Source: Puniceicoccaceae bacterium (lineage in GTDB: Bacteria > Verrucomicrobiota > Verrucomicrobiia > Opitutales > Coraliomargaritaceae). Taken from it: DNA of 10,776 bases. Position 1 is the stretch's first letter; the number at the start of each line of letters is the position of its first letter. The stretch lies in assembly GCA_003567255.1 (NCBI GenBank), contig PWZW01000215.1:1-10776 (forward strand), given 5' to 3'. The notes under the pieces are model-generated. The model was not told the origin of the DNA. It saw only the letters and a list, made by a program, of their open reading frames with translations, and did not search any database. The position numbers and the translations under genes are program-made. Below are positions 1 through 5,507 of this stretch, piece by piece.

Positions 1-1050
1 TGCGATACGCTCTACCAGCGCACCATCGCACCATTTAAGGCATGTTTGAAAGATGCGGGGCTAAACGCCTCAGAGATCGGTGATCTCGTCCTCGTTGGTG
101 GAATGACCCGCGCTCCAAAGGTCATTGAGATCGCCCACGATCTCACGGGCAAAGATCCTCACAAAGGAGTGAACCCCGACGAAGTGGTTGCCATCGGAGC
201 GGCCATCCAAGGCGGCGTCTTACAAGGAGATGTTCGCGATGTCCTGCTTCTTGACGTTACTCCGCTCACGCTCGCAATCGAAACCGCAGGCGGTGTGGCT
301 ACACCCATGATCGAGCGTAACACGACGATCCCATCCAAGAAGAGCCAGACCTTCTCGACGTACGCAGATAACCAAACCGCAGTGGATGTGAAAGTCCTGC
401 AGGGTGAACGCCCCATGGCGAATGACAATAAAATGCTCGGCAACTTCCGTCTTGAGGGCATTCCTGCAGCCGCAAGGGGCACTCCACAAATCGAGGTAAC
501 CTTCGATATCGACGCGAACGGTATCTTGAATGTGAGTGCCAAGGATCTGGGTACCAATAAGGAGCAAAAAATCACCATATCCGGCTCCTCAGGGTTGGAT
601 AAGGATGAGGTTGAGAAATTGAAGCGCGAAGCTGAAGCACACGCTGCTGAAGATGAAGCCCGGAAGGGTAAGGTTGAGGCACGTAACGAGCTCGACAACA
701 TTACCTACCAAGCCGAAAAACAGATCAAAGATCTTGGAGACAAGCTCCCTGCAGACAAAAAAGAGGCCGTCGAATCCGCCGTAGCGGAAGCGAAAAAAAC
801 GCTTGAAGATACCGATGCGGATGCCGAGGCCCTGAAGGCTGCCAAGGAAAAAATCACGACTGTCCTGCAATCATTTGCTCAGGACATGTACGCCCAAGCC
901 GGTGGCGCAGAAGGTGCCTCCCCGGAAGGCGGCGCCTCAGACGGTCCACAGGCTGAATCGGCTGAAAATGCTCAAACCCAATCTGGAGAAGACGTCGTGG
1001 ATGCTGATTTTGAGGTAGTCGACGATGATTCCAAGGAGGGCAAAAAGTAA
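1..1050 (+). CDS. dnaK: Molecular chaperone DnaK (Hsp70), C-terminal part; 5' end outside the window
   Basis: This is the last 349 codons of Hsp70, the ATP-driven cytosolic chaperone that binds exposed hydrophobic peptide stretches with DnaJ and GrpE. The reading frame is open from base 1, so the gene enters from the left edge; the TTG at 46 is an internal leucine, not a start. The fragment opens in the last part of the nucleotide-binding domain, with LVGGMTRAPKV at fragment residues 30-40 and VNPDEVVAIGAA after it. The interdomain linker VLLLD lies at about 81-85. The beta-sandwich substrate-binding domain follows (DNQTAVDVKVLQGER, then PQIEVTFDIDANGILNVSA), then the charged helical lid, an Ala/Gly-rich disordered tail and the acidic end DVVDADFEVVDD. 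Comparison with about 640 residues in E. coli DnaK suggests a little under half the protein is missing. groES follows after 87 nt. The family call is certain. Confidence 0.98.
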   Translation, partial: CDTLYQRTIAPFKACLKDAGLNASEIGDLVLVGGMTRAPKVIEIAHDLTGKDPHKGVNPDEVVAIGAAIQGGVLQGDVRDVLLLDVTPLTLAIETAGGVATPMIERNTTIPSKKSQTFSTYADNQTAVDVKVLQGERPMANDNKMLGNFRLEGIPAAARGTPQIEVTFDIDANGILNVSAKDLGTNKEQKITISGSSGLDKDEVEKLKREAEAHAAEDEARKGKVEARNELDNITYQAEKQIKDLGDKLPADKKEAVESAVAEAKKTLEDTDADAEALKAAKEKITTVLQSFAQDMYAQAGGAEGASPEGGASDGPQAESAENAQTQSGEDVVDADFEVVDDDSKEGKK

Positions 1051-1065
1051 GCCTCCAATCCTTTC

Positions 1066-1095
1066 GCTGGCTAAAACGAATATGTTTTAGCCAGC
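1066..1095 (+). promoter_or_regulatory. Perfect 12-bp inverted repeat between dnaK and groES
   Basis: GCTGGCTAAAAC (1066-1077) and its exact reverse complement GTTTTAGCCAGC (1084-1095) are separated by six bases (GAATAT). The repeat begins 15 nt after the dnaK stop and ends 42 nt before the groES ATG. In RNA it would be a stable hairpin. It is not followed by a T-run, so it is not a standard intrinsic terminator, and it does not match CIRCE (TTAGCACTC-N9-GAGTGCTAA). It could be a terminator or attenuator that lowers read-through from dnaK, an mRNA 3'-end stabiliser or processing site, or an operator for groES. The inverted repeat is certain; the function is open. Confidence 0.6.
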
Positions 1096-1137
1096 TCCAA
1101 CATACGTAAATAAATCTTAAACCCGAATAATAAATAT

Positions 1138-1425
1138 ATGAAAATCAAACCATTAGGAGAACGTGTCCTCGTCCAACGAGTCGAGGAAGAAGAACAAGTC
1201 CGCGGAGGAATCATCATCCCGGATTCCGCCAAAGAAAAATCCCAGGAAGCAACCGTGATTGCACTTGGCACCGGTAAGAAGGACGACGCAGGTAAAGCCG
1301 TTCCCTTCGAAGTGAAAAAAGGCGATCGCGTCCTGATTTCTCAATACGGTGGAACTCCGGTAAAAATTGAAGGAGTGGAGTACATCCTCATTGAGGAAGA
1401 TTCTATCCTCGGAATCGTTGGCTAA
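1138..1425 (+). CDS. groES: Co-chaperonin GroES (Hsp10/Cpn10)
   Basis: The 95-residue protein has the normal length for GroES, the heptameric lid that caps GroEL and closes the folding chamber in the cytosol. It begins with the family pattern MKIKPLGERVLVQRVE. The mobile loop that docks on GroEL is at about residues 17-34 and contains the hydrophobic tripeptide of GGIIIPD. The core continues through GDRVLISQYGG (about 62-72) and ends with EYILIEEDSILGIVG. The ATG at 1138 fits the family N-terminus exactly. The 5' leader is A/T-rich and shows no Shine-Dalgarno motif. groEL starts 47 nt downstream, so the two almost certainly share a transcript. No CIRCE operator is visible upstream. Confidence 0.98.
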   Translation: MKIKPLGERVLVQRVEEEEQVRGGIIIPDSAKEKSQEATVIALGTGKKDDAGKAVPFEVKKGDRVLISQYGGTPVKIEGVEYILIEEDSILGIVG

Positions 1426-1472
1426 GCACTGGAGCCACAAACTAAAACAAAAACTTAAAGCACACACATATT

Positions 1473-3122
1473 ATGGCTAAACAAATTCTATTTGATGAAG
1501 CAGCACGCAAGCGTGTCCTCAAGGGCGTAGAAACCCTTGCCCGCGCCGTGAAGGTGACCCTCGGGCCGAAAGGTCGCAATGTTCTGATCGACAAAAAATT
1601 CGGTTCCCCAACCGTTACCAAGGACGGTGTCACGGTTGCCAAGGAAATCGACCTCAAGGATCCTTTTGAAAACATGGGTGCACAGATGGTGCGCGAGGTG
1701 GCTTCCCGCACTTCCGACACCGCGGGTGACGGCACCACTACGGCTACCGTGCTTGCGGAAGCAATTTATCGCGAGGGCCTCAAGAACGTTGCTGCAGGTG
1801 CCAACCCTGTTTACCTCAAGCGTGGTATTGACAAAGCAGTTGCGGCCGCAGTTGAGGGCTTCGCCAAGCTGAGCAAAAAGGTCAGCGATCGCGAAGAAAT
1901 CCGTCAGGTCGCCACCGTTTCCGCTAACTGGGACACCGAGATCGGTGAGATTATCGCTGATGCGATGGACAAGGTCGGCAAGGACGGCACCATCACCGTG
2001 GAAGAAGCCAAGTCGATCGAAACCACCCTCGACGTTGTCGAAGGTATGCAGTTCGACAAGGGCTACCTTAGCCCATACTTCTGCACCGACTCCGAAGCGA
2101 TGGAAGTGTCCTTCGACGACGCTCATGTCCTGATCCACGAAAAGAAGATCAGCAGCCTGAACGAAATCCTTCCGCTGCTCCAAGCAGTTTCCAAGACCAA
2201 CAAGCCACTCCTCATCATCGCCGAGGACATCGAAGGCGAAGCGCTTGCCGCCCTCGTGGTCAACAAGCTCCGTGGCACACTCAACGTCGCTGCTGTCAAA
2301 GCACCCGGCTTTGGTGATCGCCGCAAGGCCATGCTGGAAGATATCGCAGTGCTCACCGGTGGTCGTTGCATCACCGAGGATCTCGGCATCAAGCTTGAGA
2401 ACGTCCAGGTCAGTGATCTCGGTAAGGCAAAGCGGATCAGCGTTACCAAAGAATCCACCACTATCGTGGAGGGTGCTGGTAAGGCCGCCGATATCCAGGG
2501 CCGCGTTAAGCAAATCCGCCGTCAGATCGAGGAAACCACTTCCGACTACGACAGCGAAAAGCTTCAGGAACGCCTTGCCAAGCTCGCTGGCGGTGTGGCC
2601 GTCATCAATGTGGGTGCCACAACTGAGCCGGAAATGAAGGAGAAGAAAGCACGCGTTGAGGACGCCCTTCACGCAACCCGCGCTGCCGTTGAAGAAGGTA
2701 TCCTCCCAGGTGGTGGCGTTGCCCTCCTCCGCGCCGCAGGTGCGATCGAAAAATGCTCCGCAAGCCTCGAAGGTGACGAAGCCATCGGTGCCCTTATCGT
2801 GCGCCGTGCGATCGAAGCTCCCCTTCGCCAGCTCTGCACCAACGCGGGCATCGAAGGTTCCCTCGTGGTTGCTGAAGTCCTCAAGGGCAAAGGCACCAAG
2901 GGTTACAACGTCGCGACTGGCGAGTACGTCGACCTCCTCAAGGCTGGTGTCGTCGACCCAACCAAGGTCACCCGTACCGCGCTGCAAAACGCAGGGTCGG
3001 TCTCCGGCCTCCTCCTCACCACCGAATGCATGATTGCCGACGATCCTGACGAGAAGGAAGAAGGCGGCGGCGGTATGCCTGGTGGCATGGGCGGCATGGG
3101 TGGTATGGGCGGCATGATGTAA
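1473..3122 (+). CDS. groEL: Chaperonin GroEL (Hsp60/Cpn60)
   Basis: The 549-residue protein is the full-length subunit of the tetradecameric ATP-dependent folding chamber. Visible family features, with numbering one lower than E. coli GroEL: the nucleotide site KVTLGPKGRNV (about 27-37) and GDGTTTATVLA (85-95, Asp86), the catalytic Asp397 in VEDALHATRAAVEEG, and GGG in LPGGGVALLR (411-420). The apical hydrophobic residues that bind substrate and GroES are kept (Leu233, Leu236, Val262, Val263). The C-terminus ends in a Gly-Gly-Met repeat tail (about 531-549), the usual disordered tail of the cavity floor. Codons strongly favour C in the third position, as expected for a very highly expressed gene; this also produces a long stop-free frame on the other strand. 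The leader (1426-1472) is A-rich without a Shine-Dalgarno sequence. A strong terminator follows. Confidence 0.99.
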   Translation: MAKQILFDEAARKRVLKGVETLARAVKVTLGPKGRNVLIDKKFGSPTVTKDGVTVAKEIDLKDPFENMGAQMVREVASRTSDTAGDGTTTATVLAEAIYREGLKNVAAGANPVYLKRGIDKAVAAAVEGFAKLSKKVSDREEIRQVATVSANWDTEIGEIIADAMDKVGKDGTITVEEAKSIETTLDVVEGMQFDKGYLSPYFCTDSEAMEVSFDDAHVLIHEKKISSLNEILPLLQAVSKTNKPLLIIAEDIEGEALAALVVNKLRGTLNVAAVKAPGFGDRRKAMLEDIAVLTGGRCITEDLGIKLENVQVSDLGKAKRISVTKESTTIVEGAGKAADIQGRVKQIRRQIEETTSDYDSEKLQERLAKLAGGVAVINVGATTEPEMKEKKARVEDALHATRAAVEEGILPGGGVALLRAAGAIEKCSASLEGDEAIGALIVRRAIEAPLRQLCTNAGIEGSLVVAEVLKGKGTKGYNVATGEYVDLLKAGVVDPTKVTRTALQNAGSVSGLLLTTECMIADDPDEKEEGGGGMPGGMGGMGGMGGMM

Positions 3123-3160
3123 AGCCCGCAGGCCCACATCCCGATTTATACAATCTACCA

Positions 3161-3191
3161 AAGCCCCCGGCTCACGCCGGGGGCTTTTTTT
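3161..3191 (+). terminator. Rho-independent terminator of groESL
   Basis: An 11-bp perfect stem, AAGCCCCCGGC (3161-3171) with GCCGGGGGCTT (3176-3186), closes a TCAC loop. The T-run covers 3185-3191, overlapping the end of the stem. It starts 38 nt after the groEL stop codon and has all the marks of an intrinsic terminator for the + strand chaperone transcript. Confidence 0.96.
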
Positions 3192-3276
3192 GTGCCACGC
3201 CAAAGCGCGAAACCCCAGTCCTGTTACTGACGGGACAAGCATCCCTTCCCACAAAAACGCGAACAAACTGGAGGGT

Positions 3277-3531
3277 CATGCTCCCGAGACTGTTTCAAAA
3301 GTTCTTCGGCACACTCCGCATCGGGCTAGAGCGTATGCTGCATTATCTCTCATCTCTCGCAAACGTGCGACCCACCGCCGCAGCCTGCCTTGGATTGCGC
3401 ACAGCCCTGCTGCCAAGCCCCCTGGATTCGCGTGGTCGCAGCAGGCTGCGAGGGAAAAAGCAGCAAGAGCTTGCCACAGTCCACGGTGCCTCCGGCACAA
3501 ATCTTGTTTTTGAGACAGTTTCTCCCGCATG
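3277..3531. repeat. About 255-bp MITE-like unit bounded by imperfect 25-bp inverted repeats
   Basis: The left arm 3277-3301 and the reverse complement of 3507-3531 agree at 18 of 25 positions. They share CATGC at the outer end and an ACTGT-T-TCAAAA-type inner block. Inside the unit, CGCAGCCTGC (3379-3388) and GCAGGCTGCG (3441-3450) form a perfect 10-bp inverted pair, and TGGATT occurs twice nearby. No transposase is encoded and I see no clear target-site duplication at the ends. It could be a non-autonomous element, two inverted copies of a dispersed repeat, or a structured transcript. The repeats are visible; the mobile interpretation is inference. Confidence 0.45.
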
Positions 3532-3552
3532 CCTGAGCACAGTGATCCAGCG

Positions 3553-3706
3553 GGTGGACGCGCTGCGTAACATTCAATGCGCACCGACAATCAACATCGC
3601 CAAGCAAAGGAGGAGTGACGCCCTCGTCGCTCTGCGGTGTAAAAGCGAACTCCATCTCCTTTCATCCACAGGCCTAAGCACCACAGGTGGACGCCCTCGT
3701 CCACCT
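3553..3706. repeat. Cluster of three related small palindromic hairpins
   Basis: Three units share a GACGC-N-CT-core. At 3685-3706 AGGTGGACG-CCCT-CGTCCACCT is a perfect 9-bp hairpin. At 3613-3632 GAGTGACG-CCCT-CGTCGCTC is an 8-bp hairpin with one G-T pair. At 3553-3571 a decayed copy keeps only ACGC-GCT-GCGT. The second is enclosed by a further 7-bp pair (AAAGGAG 3606-3612, CTCCTTT 3656-3662). The third lies about 57 bp beyond the ATPase stop on the - strand, so it could act as a 3' transcript-stabilising or terminating structure for the importer operon, although no T-run follows it in that direction. They resemble REP-type intergenic palindromes. Confidence 0.55.
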
Positions 3707-3762
3707 TCCTTTGGCACCACACCAACGAGCCGCACCAGACCTATCGTAACCCACGCTGCCCC

Positions 3763-4569
3763 TTACAACGACGGCACCGCCGCCAACAACTTTTGCGTGT
3801 AGGGGTGCTGAGGATTTCGGTAAATCTCGCCCGCAGTGGCTTGCTCAACGACCTTCCCCTCCGTCATTACCAACACGTCATCACTGATGTGCTCAACAAC
3901 CGCAAGGTCGTGGGCGATAAATAGGTAGGTCAATCCAAGCGATTCCTGCAGGTCTTGCAGCAAGTTCACAATCTGCGCCTGCACCGAGACATCCAAAGCA
4001 CTCACCGGTTCATCACAGATAATAAAATCCGGCTCAACCGCGAGGGCCCGGGCGATGCCTATTCGCTGACGTTGCCCACCGCTAAACTGATGAGGATACC
4101 GATTTGCATGGTCGGGCGATAACCCCACTTGAGCCAAAAGCACGGAAACCCGCTCCCGCTTTTGCTCCTTCGTCCAACTCGGGAAGTGGATGCTTAAAGG
4201 TTCGGCGATGATACTGTACACCGACATCCGGGGATTCAGCGAATTGAAAGGATCCTGAAAAATGATCTGTATCTTTTTTCGGTACTCAAAAAATTCATTT
4301 GAGGACAGGCCAGAGATTTCCCTGCCTTCGTAAAATACTTGGCCCGAGGTGGGCTCCACCAAACGGGAAATTGCCCGACCACAAGTTGTTTTTCCACTCC
4401 CGCTTTCTCCCACCAATCCGACGGTCGTCCCCTTCTTAACCTTGAAAGAAACCCCGTCCACAGCCCGGACATAATCCGTCACCCGTTGCAAAATTCCCGT
4501 TTTTATCGGAAAATAAACTTTAAGGTCCTGAACTTCCAGAAGGGTGGGTTTGGTGGTTTCCTCGCTCAT
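3763..4569 (-). CDS. Peptide ABC importer ATPase, OppF/DppF-like
   Basis: This is one of the two cytoplasmic ATPases that power a peptide-family (Opp/Dpp) importer. The 268 residues hold one ABC domain: Walker A GESGSGKT (54-61), Q-loop Gln105 in IFQDPFNSLNPRMSV, signature FSGGQRQR (162-169), Walker B FIICDE (182-187) with catalytic Glu187, and switch His220 in IAHD. The N-terminal KVYFPIKTGILQR with RAVDGVSF is typical of the F-type rather than the D-type subunit. The protein stops right after NPQHPYTQKLLAAVPSL, the start of the oligopeptide-transporter C-terminal region. It therefore lacks about 60 residues present in E. coli OppF (334 aa), including the Pro/Cys-rich tail. It is the last gene of the operon, 30 nt after the preceding ATPase gene. 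Opp versus Dpp cannot be decided, so no symbol is given. Confidence 0.93.
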   Translation of the reverse strand: MSEETTKPTLLEVQDLKVYFPIKTGILQRVTDYVRAVDGVSFKVKKGTTVGLVGESGSGKTTCGRAISRLVEPTSGQVFYEGREISGLSSNEFFEYRKKIQIIFQDPFNSLNPRMSVYSIIAEPLSIHFPSWTKEQKRERVSVLLAQVGLSPDHANRYPHQFSGGQRQRIGIARALAVEPDFIICDEPVSALDVSVQAQIVNLLQDLQESLGLTYLFIAHDLAVVEHISDDVLVMTEGKVVEQATAGEIYRNPQHPYTQKLLAAVPSL

Positions 4570-4599
4570 GTCTTTGTCTATTTGGTCTATTTGTGGGCC

Positions 4600-5469
4600 C
4601 TAGCCGTTTTGCTCTTGTGGCGCGGCGTTTTCTGCAGCCTCGAGCATTGCAGTATCAATGGTCACGAGGCGCCGTTGCTTCACGCCAAGACGCGGGATGC
4701 AACCAATCAATGCTTTGGTGTAAGGGTGCTGAGGATCGGAGATCACAGTATCGACGGGGCCACGTTCCACAATTTGACCACGGTACATTACCATGACCTC
4801 GTCGGCAAAACCTTTGACGATACCAAAGTTGTGAGTGATCAAAAGGATCGTCATCCCCAAACGTTCGCGCAAACTTTTCAATAACTCAATAATCTGGGCT
4901 TGTATGGTCACATCCAGTGCGGTGGTTGGTTCGTCAGCAATCAGCAATTTGGGTTCACAGGCGAGCGCCATGGCAATCATGACACGCTGTTGCATGCCAC
5001 CGCTCATTTCATGAGGATACGCATCGTAGCGTTTGGCGGCATCGCGGATACCAACCATTTCCAAAAGCTCGACTCCCCTGCCCCGCGGATCATTTTTGTT
5101 AGACGCATGTAGCTTTATCGCCTCAGCAATCTGATACCCCACGGTGAACACAGGATTCAAAGATGCTGAGGGTTCTTGAAAGATGTAGGCAATTCCCCTA
5201 CCGCGCAGCTTGCGCAGCTCTGCACGATCCATCTTTAAAACTTCCTTCCCTTGAAAATTTATATCCCCGGATACCCCACACACCGAAGGGGGTGGAAGTA
5301 AACGTGCCAACGCTAAGCAACTAACACTTTTTCCGCTTCCACTTTCTCCAACGATCGCGACAGTTTTCCCCTCTTGTATTTTAAAGTTGATACCCTTCAC
5401 TGCCTCGGTCGATTCCTGGCCACTTTTAAAGGTTATTCGAAGGTCGGATACACTAAGAAGATCGCTCAT
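4600..5469 (-). CDS. Peptide ABC importer ATPase, OppD/DppD-like
   Basis: This is the second cytoplasmic ATPase of the importer, expected to pair with the downstream OppF-like subunit under the permease. The 289 residues form one ABC domain: Walker A GESGSGKS (41-48), Q-loop Gln98 in IFQEPSASLNP, signature SGGMQQR (156-162), Walker B LLIADE (175-180) with Glu180, and switch His213 in ITHN. SGGMQQR and the following IAMALACEPKLLIADEPTTALDVTIQAQI are D-type features. The oligopeptide-transporter C-terminal region begins with DPQHPYTKALIGCIPR (245-260), but the usual Pro-Gly/Cys tail is replaced by a short Ala/Glu/Gln-rich end. E. coli OppD and DppD are about 330 residues. The ATG at 5469 lies 38 nt after the permease stop; no Shine-Dalgarno motif is visible. 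Substrate class is inferred from family and operon. Confidence 0.94.
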   Translation of the reverse strand: MSDLLSVSDLRITFKSGQESTEAVKGINFKIQEGKTVAIVGESGSGKSVSCLALARLLPPPSVCGVSGDINFQGKEVLKMDRAELRKLRGRGIAYIFQEPSASLNPVFTVGYQIAEAIKLHASNKNDPRGRGVELLEMVGIRDAAKRYDAYPHEMSGGMQQRVMIAMALACEPKLLIADEPTTALDVTIQAQIIELLKSLRERLGMTILLITHNFGIVKGFADEVMVMYRGQIVERGPVDTVISDPQHPYTKALIGCIPRLGVKQRRLVTIDTAMLEAAENAAPQEQNG

Positions 5470-5507
5470 GATAAATTTTAGGTCTTTGGTTGGATACGCT
5501 TAATGAC

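Larger units (their letters stand above)
3193..3762. other. 570-bp gene-free, inverted-repeat-rich intergenic region
   Basis: This lies between the convergent groESL and ABC importer operons. Open frames exist on both strands, for example a + frame of 174 codons from ATG 3278, but none resembles a known protein. That frame runs straight through the palindromic repeats, is rich in Arg, Ser and Thr, and extends 40 nt into the ATPase gene on the other strand. The region instead holds a small hairpin (arms 3218-3224 and 3230-3236), a unit bounded by inverted repeats (3277-3531), and three related hairpins (3553-3706). It reads as non-coding repeat DNA or a decayed element. I see no RNA gene I can name. 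Confidence 0.7.

Noticed and set aside
46..48. TTG as a start codon for dnaK
   Set aside because: The frame is open back to base 1 and the residues before it (TLYQRTIAPFKA) match the conserved DnaK nucleotide-binding domain, so the TTG is an internal Leu.
1071..1271. 66-codon - strand frame over the dnaK-groES spacer and start of groES
   Set aside because: It is antisense to groES, with no start signal or family resemblance.
1488..3266. 592-codon open frame on the - strand opposite groEL
   Set aside because: It is antisense to an unambiguous groEL and follows from that gene's strong C-ending codon bias, which removes stop codons from this frame. The translation is rich in Cys, His and Gly with no recognisable domain.
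3276..3590. 104-codon - strand frame in the intergenic region
   Set aside because: It covers the same inverted-repeat unit, with no ribosome-binding site, domain or plausible protein composition. Overlapping open frames on both strands here point to GC-rich non-coding sequence.
3278..3802. 174-codon + strand frame in the intergenic region
   Set aside because: It runs through palindromic repeats, has a biased Arg/Ser/Thr composition, overlaps the 3' end of the F-type ATPase gene and resembles no family. It is better explained as non-coding repeat DNA.
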